DNA of 64,000 bases, taken from the NCBI RefSeq assembly GCF_018130955.1, contig NZ_JAFCJM010000001.1:124001-188000 (forward strand). Reading direction: 5' to 3'. The notes below the pieces were generated by a model. It was not told the DNA's origin, did not search any database, and was given only the letters and a program-made list of their open reading frames with translations. How positions within the stretch are numbered: position 1 is the first letter of the stretch; every line of letters begins with the position of its first letter. This stretch comes from Bradyrhizobium liaoningense (lineage in GTDB: Bacteria > Pseudomonadota > Alphaproteobacteria > Rhizobiales > Xanthobacteraceae). Both the position numbers and the translations under genes were made by a program. Below, one piece after another: positions 40,109 through 49,380 of the stretch.

Positions 40109-41443
40109 GTGTCCAATCCGCGGTCGCCGACCTTCAAATCGCTGATCTCGCGGATCGTGTTCCTGCACATCGTCGCGGTGGCGGTCGCCGCGATCTTCCT
40201 GCCGCTCGTGCTGTTCTGGCTGCTCAACTCCGAGATCGCGCAGCTGCACCGCGACGCCATGGGCGCGCAGGCCGAAGCGCTGGCCGAGCGGATCGCGGTT
40301 CAGGCCGACGGCACAATGACGCTGAACCTGCCGGAGAGCCTCAAGGACCTCTATTCGGAAGCCTATGGCCGCTATCAATACGATATTCGCGATGCCGACG
40401 GCCGCGTGCTGTTCTCCTCGCATCGCAAGTCCGGCGCGCCGGTCACGCGGTCGGAAGCGATCTCCGGCGCCAGCGTCAGCCGCACGATCGACGGGAAGGC
40501 GGTGCGGATCCGCGTCGCCGAGGACCTCTCGCACCGCGACGTCATCATCGACGACATCGTCGCCAACTTCTTCCGCCGCGTCGGCTGGATCACGATCCCG
40601 ATCCTGCTCGTCCTGCTCGCAACCGACATCATCATCTTCCGCCGCGCGATCGCGCCGCTCGTGAAGGCGTCGGAGAAGGCGAGCAATATCGGCCCGGCGC
40701 GCACCGACATCCGCCTGCCGACCGAGCAAATTCCGCGCGAGATCATGCCGCTGGTGACGGCTGTGAACCAGGCCCTCGATCGGCTCGAGGATGGTTTTCG
40801 CGTGCAGCGCCAGTTCACGGCCGATGCCGCGCATCAGCTGCGCACGCCGCTGGCGATCCTGCGCACGCGGGTTGAAACGCTCGGCGACGGCGCGGCAAAA
40901 ACGGCGCTGCTCACCGACATCGAGGGCATGAGCCGGATCGTTGCCCAGCTCCTGGAGATCGCCGAGCTCGACATGCTGGTGCTCGATCCCGGCGAGACTG
41001 CCGATTTGCGCGCGGTCTGCGCCGAGGTGATCGGATCGATCGCGCCGCTTGCACTTGCCCAGCACAAGGACATCGCGCTCAGGGGCACGGATGCTGCCGT
41101 CAATATCCGTGGCAATTCCGAGATGCTGCAGCGGGCGATCTTCAATCTCGCGGAAAACGCCATCAAGTTCACGGCGCGCGGCACCGCCGTCGATGTCGAG
41201 GTGCGCGACGATGGCTCGGTGCGGGTGCGCGACTGCGGTCCCGGCATTGCGGAAGCCGAGCGCGAATTGATCTTTCAGCGCTTCTGGCGCGCCGACCGTC
41301 AACGCTCGGACGGTGCGGGCCTCGGGCTCTCGATCGTGCGCGGCGTCGCCGATGATCACGCCGCGACGGTCGCCGTGGAAAACCTGCCCGGGGGCGGCGC
41401 CGAGTTCACGCTGCGGTTCAGATTGGCAGAGGCAGCCGCTTGA
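40109..41443 (+). CDS. Sensor histidine kinase (TctE-like)
   Basis: 444 residues: helix at about 17-39, a 120-residue periplasmic domain of the TctE N-terminal type, a second helix at about 152-172, HAMP-like linker, HisKA (ADAAHQLRTPLAILRTRVE), N-box NLAENAIKFT and G-box GAGLGLSIVRG. GTG start at 40109. It forms a two-gene operon with the preceding regulator. Confidence 0.92.
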   Translation: MSNPRSPTFKSLISRIVFLHIVAVAVAAIFLPLVLFWLLNSEIAQLHRDAMGAQAEALAERIAVQADGTMTLNLPESLKDLYSEAYGRYQYDIRDADGRVLFSSHRKSGAPVTRSEAISGASVSRTIDGKAVRIRVAEDLSHRDVIIDDIVANFFRRVGWITIPILLVLLATDIIIFRRAIAPLVKASEKASNIGPARTDIRLPTEQIPREIMPLVTAVNQALDRLEDGFRVQRQFTADAAHQLRTPLAILRTRVETLGDGAAKTALLTDIEGMSRIVAQLLEIAELDMLVLDPGETADLRAVCAEVIGSIAPLALAQHKDIALRGTDAAVNIRGNSEMLQRAIFNLAENAIKFTARGTAVDVEVRDDGSVRVRDCGPGIAEAERELIFQRFWRADRQRSDGAGLGLSIVRGVADDHAATVAVENLPGGGAEFTLRFRLAEAAA

Positions 41444-41495
41444 TGGCCCTTCTGCTGGTCAAAGCCGACCGCCGAGCAAAGCAACGGCAAGAAAA

Positions 41496-41519
41496 ACCCC
41501 GGTTCGCAAGCTCCGGGGT
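41496..41519. terminator. Bidirectional terminator between convergent genes
   Basis: ACCCCGG (41496-41502) and CCGGGGT (41513-41519) form a 7-bp stem with a 10-base loop. On the minus strand it is followed by TTTTTC, so it serves the M20 peptidase gene well, and it also lies 50 bases after the kinase stop on the plus strand. Confidence 0.75.
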
Positions 41520-41557
41520 ATTTCGCTTGTGAATCGGGAAGACGCGGCGAGCGGCGA

Positions 41558-42847
41558 CTATTTCAGCTTCCCGGTCGACAGGTCCATGATCATGCGCGTC
41601 GCCAGATACAGGCGCGGCACGATGCTGTTGAGCTGCACATATTCGGCATCGTTGGAGTGCGCGCCGAAGCCCGACAGTCCCATGCCTTCCACCACGGCTC
41701 CCTTCGTCTTGAGTGCGGCAAACGCAGCGTCGGTGCCGCCGCCGGTCGCCTTCTCGTCGACCTTGAGGGACATTCCGAGCTCCTGATAGATCGTCCTGCC
41801 GTGGGCCGCCACGCGGCGCGAGGCGTCGTTGGCTTCGAGCGGCGGGCGACGCACCTCGAATTTCAGGTCGACCTTGGAGACGGGCAGCAGGCGATTGCTG
41901 ATCTTGTCCCGTAGCGCCTTCTCCAGCTCGTCGAAATCCGCAACCTTGAGCGCACGCGCATCGGCCTGGGCGGTGGCCTCGGCAGGGATCACGTTGCGGT
42001 TGGTGCCGGACTTGGAGACCGTCCAGTTTAGCTTCAGGCCCTGCTCGGGTTTGGACAGGTCCTTCATCTGCAGCACCTGGTGCGAAAGCTCATACAGCGC
42101 ATTGACGCCGCCCTCGGGCCTTGCGCCTGCATGTGACGACTTGCCCTGCACCGTGAGATAGGCCGAGCCGATGCCGCTGGTGGCAAGGCGCAAGGTGCCG
42201 TCGGTGCCGCCGCCTTCAAATGAGAACACTACGTCCTGATCCGAGGCGAGCTTGGTGATGGCGCTGCGCCATCCGGGCGAACTGATCTCCTCGTCGCCGT
42301 TGGTGAGCACCGTGAGCGTGCCGTAATCCCTGAAATTCAGCTTCTGTAGCAGCGCCACGGTGTGGAGGATCAGGGCGACGCCCTGCTTGTCGTCGGAAAT
42401 GCCGAGGCCGTAGGCCTTGTCGCCGTCGATGCGGAAGGGTTGGTCCTTCAACATGCCCTTCAGGTACACCGTGTCCATGTGGGCGATCAGCATGATCTTC
42501 TTGCTGCCGGTACCCTTGAAGACGGCGTGCACGGCCGGGCCGATCTTCTCGGGCGTGTCGTCGAGGCGATAGATGTCGGTGGGCTGCAGGATCTCGACGG
42601 TGCCGCCGAGTTGCTTGAGCTGGCCGGCGACGCGCTCGGCAATCTGGTTCAGGCCTTCGATGTCCCGGCTGCCGGATTCGATGCTGACGAGATCGCGTAG
42701 CGTGTCGAGCAGCGGCTGCTGCTCCTTTTGCGCCAGTGCATGGACATCGGCTAGCGGCTCGGCATGCGCCACGGTTGCGGCACATGCCAGCCAGAGCGAC
42801 GCGATCAACGGACGAATGAGCGATGGAGCGGGGTACGATCGGGGCAT
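41558..42847 (-). CDS. Periplasmic M20 metallopeptidase (glutamate carboxypeptidase-like)
   Basis: 429 residues with an N-terminal signal (hydrophobic core IASLWLACAATVAHA, cleavage after AHA). Zinc-site motifs: LIAHMDTVY (His, Asp), GISDDKQG (bridging Asp), TNGDEEISS (catalytic Glu pair) and the C-terminal GAHSNDAEY. Closest in style to carboxypeptidase G2, which removes C-terminal glutamate. The start at 42847 is preferred because the upstream 67 codons of open frame are unlike the family and lie outside it. It sits between the two-component system and the TRAP permeases. Confidence 0.88.
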   Translation of the reverse strand: MPRSYPAPSLIRPLIASLWLACAATVAHAEPLADVHALAQKEQQPLLDTLRDLVSIESGSRDIEGLNQIAERVAGQLKQLGGTVEILQPTDIYRLDDTPEKIGPAVHAVFKGTGSKKIMLIAHMDTVYLKGMLKDQPFRIDGDKAYGLGISDDKQGVALILHTVALLQKLNFRDYGTLTVLTNGDEEISSPGWRSAITKLASDQDVVFSFEGGGTDGTLRLATSGIGSAYLTVQGKSSHAGARPEGGVNALYELSHQVLQMKDLSKPEQGLKLNWTVSKSGTNRNVIPAEATAQADARALKVADFDELEKALRDKISNRLLPVSKVDLKFEVRRPPLEANDASRRVAAHGRTIYQELGMSLKVDEKATGGGTDAAFAALKTKGAVVEGMGLSGFGAHSNDAEYVQLNSIVPRLYLATRMIMDLSTGKLK

Positions 42848-42968
42848 GCGCGGCGGTCCATGGGTTGGAGGATGGTCCGGTATGCCTGTGTTTCCGGCGC
42901 CTGTCACCCGCGTCGGCGCGCCCGTCATGCACCGCTTGGGCGGAACATGACGGGGCGGGCCATGGCCG

Positions 42969-44570
42969 CTACTTCTGCGGCGGTCCCAGATCCAGCGGCG
43001 GCAGCTCGATCTGCGGCACCTCGATCTTGACCTTGCTGAGGTCGACATCGACCGGCTTGTCGAGCAGGGCAGTTACGACGATCGGGAAGGCGATCACGAT
43101 CGCTACCATGATCGCTTGCAGACCGATCCAGGGCAGGGCACCCCAATAGATGTCGGAGCTCTTGACCTCCTTCGGCGCAACGCCGCGCAAATAGAACAGC
43201 GCAAAGCCGAATGGTGGATGCAGGAACGACGTCTGCATGTTGACGCAGAGCATGACGCCGAACCAGATCAGCGCGGCATCCGGCCCCACGACCGGCCCCA
43301 GCACCTTCTGCGCGATCGGCGCGACCATCGGCAGGATGATGAAGGCGATCTCGAAGAAATCGAGGAAGAACGCCAGGAAGAAAATGAAGAGATTGATGAA
43401 GATCAGGAAGCCCCAGACGCCGCCGGGAAGCGAGGTCAGATGGTGCTCGAGCCAGACGCCGCCAGAGACGCCGAGGAACACCACCGAGAAGCAGGTCGAT
43501 CCGATCAGGATGAAGACCACCATGGTGGAGAGGCGCATGGTCGATTGGTAGCCCTGCTTGATCAGGTCGCGCAGGTCGGGGATGCGGACGGCTTCGAGAC
43601 ATAGCCAGACGACGGCGAGATAGACCACCGCGAAGGTCAGCTTGAACAGTTTGCCATCGCCGAAGAGTGTGCCGATGATCGTGCCGATGCCGGTGGCGAT
43701 GATGCCGACGATGAGCACCTTGTGCCCGTTGCTGCTCAGATCCTTGTGGTGGACGGCAGCGAGGACGATGGCACCGATGGCGCCCATCGCGCCGGCTTCG
43801 GTTGGCGTCGCCAGACCCAGCATCATGGTGCCCAACACCACGAAGATCAGCACGGCCGACGGAATGATACCCATCAGGCATTTGCGCCAGAGCGGCCAGC
43901 CTGTCAGCGTCCGCGCTTCCTTCGGAACCGCCGGGACGTGACTTGGCTTGAAGATGCCGAGGAGGAATGTGTAGCCGGCGAACAGCGCGATCTGGAGCAC
44001 CGATGGCCCCCAGGCGCCGAGATACATGTCGCCGACCGACTTGCCGAGCTGGTCGGCCATCACGATCAGCACCAGCGAGGGCGGCACCAGCTGGGTGATG
44101 GTGCCGGATGCAGCGAGCACACCGGTGATGTAGCGCACGTTGTAGCCGTAGCGGAGCATCACCGGCATCGAGATCAACGCCATCGCGATGACTTGCGCCG
44201 CCACCGTGCCGGTGATCGCGCCGAGGATGAAGCCGACGATGATAACGGAATAGCCGAGGCCGCCGCGGATAGGCCCGAATAGCTGGCCCATGGAATCCAG
44301 CATGTCTTCGGCCAGGCCGCACCGCTCCAGCACCGATCCCATGAAGGTGAAGAAGGGGATCGCAAGCAGCAATTCGTTGGAAAGCACGCTGCCGAAGATG
44401 CGCCCGGGGATCGCCTGGAGGAAATTCATGTCGAAGAAGCCGAGATGAATCGCCAGGAAGCCGAACGACAGCCCGAGCGCGGCGAGCGTGAAGGCCACCG
44501 GGAAGCCGATCAGCATGGCCAGGATCAGACCGCCGAACATCAGCGGCGGCATCATCTCCAGCGTAATCAT
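42969..44570 (-). CDS. TRAP transporter large permease (DctM-like)
   Basis: 533-residue, multi-helix membrane protein that forms the transport channel. Family signs: IPFFTFMGSVLERCGLAEDML, a GAITGTVAAQVIAM loop, PPSLVLIVMADQLG, TPTEAGAMGAIGA and the C-terminal TSFLHPPFGFALFYLRG. The N-terminus overlaps the small permease gene by 4 bases (ATGA). The tail KPVDVDLSKVKIEVPQIELP is longer than usual and hydrophilic. Partner binding proteins are probably the two encoded at 36966-39310. Confidence 0.93.
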   Translation of the reverse strand: MITLEMMPPLMFGGLILAMLIGFPVAFTLAALGLSFGFLAIHLGFFDMNFLQAIPGRIFGSVLSNELLLAIPFFTFMGSVLERCGLAEDMLDSMGQLFGPIRGGLGYSVIIVGFILGAITGTVAAQVIAMALISMPVMLRYGYNVRYITGVLAASGTITQLVPPSLVLIVMADQLGKSVGDMYLGAWGPSVLQIALFAGYTFLLGIFKPSHVPAVPKEARTLTGWPLWRKCLMGIIPSAVLIFVVLGTMMLGLATPTEAGAMGAIGAIVLAAVHHKDLSSNGHKVLIVGIIATGIGTIIGTLFGDGKLFKLTFAVVYLAVVWLCLEAVRIPDLRDLIKQGYQSTMRLSTMVVFILIGSTCFSVVFLGVSGGVWLEHHLTSLPGGVWGFLIFINLFIFFLAFFLDFFEIAFIILPMVAPIAQKVLGPVVGPDAALIWFGVMLCVNMQTSFLHPPFGFALFYLRGVAPKEVKSSDIYWGALPWIGLQAIMVAIVIAFPIVVTALLDKPVDVDLSKVKIEVPQIELPPLDLGPPQK

Positions 44571-45106
44571 TGCAGCGGCCTCTCGTATTTCGCATCGATC
44601 ATGACGTAGCCCTTCAATGCCGCCATGCGCTTGATCACCTCGGAGACGCCTTGCAAGGCCAGGAACACGAAGCCCACAGGAACGACGGCCTTGATCGGCC
44701 AGCGGATCAGGCCTCCGGCATTGCTGGAGATTTCACCGACGGAGTAGGCCTGCATGAAGAACGGCCACGACAGATAGGCCAGCAGCAGGCAGGACGGGAT
44801 CAGGAAGAACAGCGTTCCGATGAGGTCGAGCCACAGTTGGCCGCGCTCGGACAGCAAGAGATAGAGAATTTCGACGCGAACGTGCTCGTTCTTCTTGAAT
44901 GTATAGGAGGCGCCGAACATCACGAAGACGGCGAACATGTACCACTGCAATTCGAGCCAGCTGTTGGAACTGTAGCCGAACGCGTAGCGGATCATGGCGT
45001 TGGCGGCGCTCACGACGCAAGCCGCCAGAACGAGCCAATTGCAGATGCCGCCTAGTTTCTCATTGATAAAGTCGATGGCGTTACTCACCGCCAGCAATGG
45101 ACGCAT
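44567..45106 (-). CDS. TRAP transporter small permease (DctQ-like)
   Basis: 179 residues with four membrane helices, the standard DctQ layout: NWLVLAACVVSAANAMIRY, the conserved WLELQWYMFAVFVMFGASYT with EHVRVEI, and a C-terminal helix. GGAG lies 9 bases before the ATG. It overlaps the large permease gene by 4 bases and is first in this two-gene operon. Confidence 0.92.
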   Translation of the reverse strand: MRPLLAVSNAIDFINEKLGGICNWLVLAACVVSAANAMIRYAFGYSSNSWLELQWYMFAVFVMFGASYTFKKNEHVRVEILYLLLSERGQLWLDLIGTLFFLIPSCLLLAYLSWPFFMQAYSVGEISSNAGGLIRWPIKAVVPVGFVFLALQGVSEVIKRMAALKGYVMIDAKYERPLQ

Positions 45107-45501
45107 CTTACTTTTCTCCGCCGCGGCCTTGATTCATGGGGCGCATTTGCGCGCATCGCTCGGCCGGCGTGCACGAAGCACGCAGCCCTTACGGCTCGTC
45201 GTCCGGAGCGATTGCAGCGACAGTCCTCCCCTCGTGCCCTGCTGTCTTGTTCACGCCCGCAATCGGGCGCGCCGGCTTATTGCTGCCGGGCACGCAAAGG
45301 CGCCTGCACCATTTCAGCGGGTTGCGGCGCCGTCAATCGGAAAATGGACAAATTGACGCGCGGCCAGCGGCTTAGGTTAGCGTGGGCGACGTGTGCGATT
45401 CCCCCGAGCATGATCCGGAAAAGTCTGCAGCGGGCTTTCGAAAAGATCATGCTCAAACAAGGAGTAAAGTGCGGGATGATTTGAGCCGAATTGGCCGCGC
45501 G
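45107..45501. other. Intergenic gap with a palindromic repeat
   Basis: No credible gene on either strand. It holds the promoter of the TRAP permease operon at its left end and a 49-bp palindromic repeat at 45406-45454 followed by its usual flank, next to the moaA stop. The rest shows nothing I can name. Confidence 0.6.
45406..45454. repeat. Palindromic interspersed repeat (Bradyrhizobium-type)
   Basis: Outer arms GAGCATGATC (45406-45415) and GATCATGCTC (45445-45454) are exact complements, with CGGAAAAG and CTTTCGAAAA inner arms partly pairing around a CTGCAGCGG centre. I recognise the pattern from many intergenic copies in Bradyrhizobium and relatives. The bases that follow (AAACAAGGAGTAAAGTGCG) match the usual continuation of this repeat. 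Only one such arm pair was seen in this window. Confidence 0.75.
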
Positions 45502-46536
45502 CTAGCCGCCGGTGACGCTCATATGCCGGCTGACGCTCGGGCGGTTGTGGCGGCGGTCGATGATGAAATCGTGGCCCTTGGGCTTGAGACCGATCGCGCG
45601 GTCGATCGCAGCCGAAAGTAGTGCATCCTCGCTCGATGCTCGCAGCGGTTTGCGCAAATCGGAAGCGTCCTCGTGGCCGAGGCAGGTGTGCAGCGTGCCG
45701 GTGCAGGTAATGCGCACCCGATTGCAGGACTCGCAGAAATTATGGGTCATCGGCGTGATGAAGCCGAGCTTGCCGCCGGTTTCGCTGACGCTGACGTAAC
45801 GTGCCGGGCCGCCGGTGCTCTCCTCCAAGTCTGTCAGCGTGAACTGCTGAGCGAGGCGCGCGCGGACCAGCGACAGCGGCAGATACTGGTCGATACGGCC
45901 TGTGCCGATCTCGCCCATCGGCATCACCTCGATCAGCGTCAGGCCCATGCCCTTGCCGTGGGCCCATTGCATCAGCGCAGGGATCTCGTCCTCGTTCAGG
46001 TTCTTCAGCGCCACCGCGTTGATCTTGACGGCAAGACCGGCGGAACGGGCCGCCTCGATGCCCTCCAGCACCTTGTCGATCTCGCCCCAGCGGGTGATGG
46101 CCCGGAACTTCTGGGGATCGAGCGTGTCGAGCGAGACGTTGATGCGGCGGACGCCGCATTCGGCGAGCTCTTTGGCATGTTTGGCGAGCTGCGTGCCGTT
46201 GGTCGTCAGCGTCAGCTCGCGCAGTGCGCCGCTTTCGAGATGGCGCGACAGCGAGCGCACCAGCGACATCACGTTACGGCGAACCAGCGGCTCGCCGCCG
46301 GTCAGACGCAGCTTCTTCACGCCCTTGGCAATGAACGCGGAACAGAGGCGGTCGAGTTCCTCCAGCGTCAGCAGATCCGCCTTGGGCAGGAACGTCATGT
46401 CCTCGGACATGCAATAGAAGCAGCGCAGATCGCAGCGATCGGTGACGGACACCCGCAAATAGGTGATGGTCCGGCCGAACGGGTCGGTCATCGGTCCGGT
46501 CAGCGAGGAGAGGGGACTCACGGCTGGTCCGTTCAT
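45502..46536 (-). CDS. moaA: GTP 3',8-cyclase MoaA
   Basis: Radical-SAM enzyme for the first step of molybdenum cofactor synthesis. 344 residues. SAM cluster Cys35, Cys39 and Cys42 (CDLRCFYC), [12 protein letters not shown], the C-terminal cluster [18 protein letters not shown], and the terminal Gly-Gly that enters the active site (SVTGG). A second start 15 codons inside (MTDPFGRTI) is possible. Upstream, ACAAGGCCTTGT (46540-46551) is a perfect palindrome of unknown meaning. Confidence 0.96.
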   Translation of the reverse strand: MNGPAVSPLSSLTGPMTDPFGRTITYLRVSVTDRCDLRCFYCMSEDMTFLPKADLLTLEELDRLCSAFIAKGVKKLRLTGGEPLVRRNVMSLVRSLSRHLESGALRELTLTTNGTQLAKHAKELAECGVRRINVSLDTLDPQKFRAITRWGEIDKVLEGIEAARSAGLAVKINAVALKNLNEDEIPALMQWAHGKGMGLTLIEVMPMGEIGTGRIDQYLPLSLVRARLAQQFTLTDLEESTGGPARYVSVSETGGKLGFITPMTHNFCESCNRVRITCTGTLHTCLGHEDASDLRKPLRASSEDALLSAAIDRAIGLKPKGHDFIIDRRHNRPSVSRHMSVTGG

Positions 46537-46633
46537 TCAACAAGGCCTTGTCACTGGCCGCTTGTGCAGCAGGAATACTTTAAAGGCAATCTAAGCATCG
46601 CCAATTGCAAGGACAATCTTGCGCTGCACGCGG

Positions 46634-47113
46634 TCAGAGTTTTGGTGCGGGAGCGGCCGGCGGGGGAGGCGCGGCGTTCGGATCGGGGAACGGCGAGGCG
46701 GCCGCGGGCGCGGCGGCGGCCGGCTTCTTCGGCTTCGGCCGGTGCGGTTTCCTGACCTGCTTCGGGATGGCGGGCGCCAGCTGTGCAAACACCGGGTTCG
46801 GATCGGTTGTAACGGTCGCGGGCGTCGAGAAGTCGCCGGGATTCTTGATGACGTTCACGGGCACGCTGGCCGGCTGGTGCTTGTTCAGGGCGTAGCTCAC
46901 CGTGAAAGGGGCGTCCGGTGCCGGGATCGTCACCGAGCAGGGAGTCTTGCAGCCCGGTCCGAGCGAGGTGACGGCGTCGGCACCTGGCGGGCTCGATTCG
47001 AGCTGGACCTGGACGGTCGGGGGTGTCGACTTGAACATGTCCCACGAGACCGAGGAACAGCCGGCGAGGCTGACTGCTGCAATGGCGCTCGCGAGCACAC
47101 GACGCATGACCAT
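46634..47113 (-). CDS. Small Pro/Ala-rich lipoprotein
   Basis: 159 residues. A lipoprotein signal ends in the lipobox LAGC, then a compact domain with SSPPGADAVTSLGPGCKTPC, resembling PEGA-type surface-anchor repeats (PPGA...G.TPC), and a C-terminal low-complexity tail rich in Pro, Ala and Lys. It should sit at the outer membrane or in the periplasm. The ATG at 47113 has AGG 7 bases upstream; 47107 is the alternative. A CtrA-type box lies about 90 bases upstream. Function unknown. Confidence 0.75.
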   Translation of the reverse strand: MVMRRVLASAIAAVSLAGCSSVSWDMFKSTPPTVQVQLESSPPGADAVTSLGPGCKTPCSVTIPAPDAPFTVSYALNKHQPASVPVNVIKNPGDFSTPATVTTDPNPVFAQLAPAIPKQVRKPHRPKPKKPAAAAPAAASPFPDPNAAPPPPAAPAPKL

Positions 47114-47199
47114 CCACTCACCTGCGGCGAACCGCCACAATCCCCGGGCCCGACCATAGGGGCCTGGGTTGGGCGGTGCAACGGGCCGGGTGGTTATAG

Positions 47200-47215
47200 T
47201 TAATCGATGGTTAAC
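47200..47215. promoter_or_regulatory. CtrA-type box (TTAA-N7-TTAAC)
   Basis: TTAATCGATGGTTAAC (47200-47215) has exact CtrA half-sites and spacing, including the final C. It lies about 90 bases before the start of the lipoprotein gene on the minus strand, in an AT-rich stretch. Binding is inferred. Confidence 0.5.
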
Positions 47216-47225
47216 GGCGGGTGGA

Positions 47226-47247
47226 TGATAATTTGTTTATATTATCA
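47226..47247. promoter_or_regulatory. AT-rich inverted repeat between gph and the lipoprotein gene
   Basis: TGATAAT (47226-47232) and ATTATCA (47241-47247) are exact complements with an 8-base spacer, just after the gph stop and upstream of the CtrA-type box. Possible operator for the lipoprotein gene. The AT-rich arms do not suit a terminator. Confidence 0.4.
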
Positions 47248-47252
47248 GTCGG

Positions 47253-47945
47253 TTACTGAGGCGGCCTCGGTGGCATCAGGCTGCTTGCGGCCTCCGGCAG
47301 GTCGCGCATGTGATGGATCAGGCGGTCCGGCTTGAGCTCCACGATGGGCACATCGGTGTAGCCGAAGCTCACGCCAATGACGGGAACCCCAGCTCGCCGG
47401 GCGACACCGACGTCGGTTCCGGCGTCCCCGACCATGATGCTGGCCGCGACTTGCCCGCCGGCCCGGGCCACGGTCTCGCGCAAAATGGTCGGGTCGGGCT
47501 TTTGCACCCCAAATGTGTCGGCGCCACAGATCGCGGCGAAACGTGGGGTGAGGCCGAGCTGGTCCAGAAGCCGCTTGGACAGCCATTCCAGCTTGTTGGT
47601 GCAGACCGCGAGGCGGTGGCCGCGCGCCGAGAGATCGTCGAGCGCCGCCTCCAGCCCCTCGAACGGGCGCGATTCCACCGCGATGTGGTCGGCGTAATAG
47701 GCGATGAAATCCGCCGTCATGCGGTCCATGTCCTCAAGGCTCACCATCCGGCCCTCGGCTTCGAGTCCGCGCTCGATCAGCTTGCGCGCACCGGCGCCAA
47801 TCATGGTGCGGGCTGACTGCATCGGCACCGGCGGCAGACCTTCGCGGTCGAGCACGTGATTGAGCGCGGCGATCAGGTCGGGGGCCGTATCGACGAGCGT
47901 GCCGTCGAGATCGAAGACGATGGTGTGGGGAGAGGTCATATGCAT
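47253..47945 (-). CDS. gph: Phosphoglycolate phosphatase (HAD family)
   Basis: 230 residues. Motif I FDLDGTLVDTAPDL with the nucleophile Asp, motif II CTNK, motif III Lys in QKPDP and motif IV VGDAGTDVGVARRAG. The cap domain sits between motifs I and II, as in Gph. It removes phosphate from 2-phosphoglycolate, formed by Rubisco oxygenation or DNA repair. Divergent from rpiA, so the two sugar-phosphate genes share an intergenic region. Confidence 0.9.
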   Translation of the reverse strand: MHMTSPHTIVFDLDGTLVDTAPDLIAALNHVLDREGLPPVPMQSARTMIGAGARKLIERGLEAEGRMVSLEDMDRMTADFIAYYADHIAVESRPFEGLEAALDDLSARGHRLAVCTNKLEWLSKRLLDQLGLTPRFAAICGADTFGVQKPDPTILRETVARAGGQVAASIMVGDAGTDVGVARRAGVPVIGVSFGYTDVPIVELKPDRLIHHMRDLPEAASSLMPPRPPQ

Positions 47946-48085
47946 GCGCTACCGGTCCGGCGGCGCCGGCGCAAGCGGAGCAGCCATAAGATCCCCTTAT
48001 AGCCCTGTTCCCGGGCGCAAAACGAGGCTAGACAGGCCACCGAAAAGGACCTGTTTCGGCGGGGTCCAAAAAAGGCAGGCGTGAC

Positions 48086-48799
48086 GTGAACATGGATCAA
48101 TTGAAACGGCAGGCGGCGGCACGCGCCCTGGAAGAGGTGCGCGACGGCATGCAGCTCGGCCTCGGCACGGGTTCAACCGCAAAACATTTCGTCGAGCTGC
48201 TCGGCGAGCGCGTGCGCGCCGGCCTCAAGGTCATCGGCGTGCCGACGTCGGAAGTCACCCGCATGGATGCGGAACGCTGCGGCGTACCGCTGACCACGCT
48301 CGACGACATCGACCATCTCGACCTGACCATCGACGGCGCCGATGAGATCGACCCCGCGCTCAACCTGATCAAGGGCGGCGGTGGGGCGCTCCTGCGGGAG
48401 AAGATCGTGGCGGCGGCCTCGGATCGCATGATCGTGATCGCCGACGACACCAAATGGGTCCCAACGCTCGGCCGCTTTCCGCTGCCGGTGGAAGTGATCC
48501 CGTTCGGGCTGGGCGCGACGCGGCGGGCGATCGAGAAGGCATTTGCAGATTGCGGCGTTTCCGGGCAAATGGCGGTCCGCAATGCCAGGGACGGCCACGT
48601 TTTCGTCACCGATGGTGGCCACTGGATCGTCGACGCCCATCTCGGCCGGATCGAGGACCCCGCGCGGCTCGCCAAAGCATTGAGCGCGATCCCCGGCGTG
48701 GTCGAGCATGGACTGTTCATTGACCTGGCCAGCTCTGCCGTTCTGGCGGGCGGCGAGGGAATCCGCGTGATTGAACGGCGAAAGCCGAAAGGAGACTAG
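48086..48799 (+). CDS. rpiA: Ribose-5-phosphate isomerase A
   Basis: Interconverts ribose-5-phosphate and ribulose-5-phosphate. 237 residues with [13 protein letters not shown], the catalytic [11 protein letters not shown] and [13 protein letters not shown] (active Glu/Lys region). The GTG at 48086 has CAGG 6 bases upstream; an ATG two codons later (48092) is the alternative. The DUF2059 gene follows after 2 bases. Confidence 0.96.
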   Translation: MNMDQLKRQAAARALEEVRDGMQLGLGTGSTAKHFVELLGERVRAGLKVIGVPTSEVTRMDAERCGVPLTTLDDIDHLDLTIDGADEIDPALNLIKGGGGALLREKIVAAASDRMIVIADDTKWVPTLGRFPLPVEVIPFGLGATRRAIEKAFADCGVSGQMAVRNARDGHVFVTDGGHWIVDAHLGRIEDPARLAKALSAIPGVVEHGLFIDLASSAVLAGGEGIRVIERRKPKGD

Positions 48800-48801
48800 G
48801 A

Positions 48802-49320
48802 ATGAAGAGCGTTTTGAAGATGCTGCCCGTGGCCGGAATCGCCTTGGGACTGGTTTTTGGCGGCGTCCCGGCGGCGGCACAGCAGGCGGCGGCGCCCAAG
48901 GCCTCGCCTGCGGCGATCGCGGCTGCCAAGGAAATCCTGACCATGAAGAGCGCCGACAAGATGTATGCGAACGCCGTTCCCGGCACGGTCGAGCAGGTCA
49001 AGGGCAGGCTGATCGCGCAGAACCTCAACTACCAGAAGGACCTCAACGAGCTGGCACCGGTGGTGGCGCAGCAACTCGCCGGCCGCGAGAAGGAGATCGG
49101 CGAAGGCATGGCGCAGGCCTATGCCGGCCAGTTCACCGAGCAGGAGCTCAAGGATCTTTTGGCGTTCTACAAGTCTCCGCTGGGGCAGAAGCTGATCGCC
49201 GCCGAGCCGCGCGCGATCGAACAGGGCATGGCCTTCACGAATTCATGGGCGCAGAATTTCTCCGAGATCGTCGCGAGCGCTTTCCGCGCCGAGATGAAGA
49301 AGCGCGGCAAGGACATCTAG
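48802..49320 (+). CDS. DUF2059 secreted protein
   Basis: 172 residues. Signal peptide (hydrophobic VAGIALGLVFGGVPAAAQQ) and a helical DUF2059 domain with the hallmark FTEQELKDLLAFYKSPLGQK followed by a C-terminal helix. Likely periplasmic; the family has no settled function. It begins 2 bases after rpiA with AAGGAGA before the ATG, so the pair is co-transcribed. Confidence 0.88.
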   Translation: MKSVLKMLPVAGIALGLVFGGVPAAAQQAAAPKASPAAIAAAKEILTMKSADKMYANAVPGTVEQVKGRLIAQNLNYQKDLNELAPVVAQQLAGREKEIGEGMAQAYAGQFTEQELKDLLAFYKSPLGQKLIAAEPRAIEQGMAFTNSWAQNFSEIVASAFRAEMKKRGKDI

Positions 49321-49334
49321 CAAGAGTCTGACAG

Positions 49335-49356
49335 GACCGGCCAACGACGGCCGGTC
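49335..49356. other. GC-rich hairpin between DUF2059 gene and gor
   Basis: GACCGGCC (49335-49342) and GGCCGGTC (49349-49356) form a perfect 8-bp stem with a 6-base loop. No T run follows, so it may stabilise or attenuate the transcript rather than end it. Confidence 0.45.
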
Positions 49357-49380
49357 GAGCGAGAGAGGTCGAGGAATAGA

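Noticed and set aside
42848..43048. Longer N-terminus for the M20 peptidase
   Set aside because: The extra residues are Arg/Ser-rich, overlap the end of the permease gene and precede a good signal peptide that should be N-terminal.
42925..44595. Alternative frame of about 556 codons over the TRAP large permease
   Set aside because: The permease frame has clear membrane helices and family motifs; the alternative is a shifted reading.
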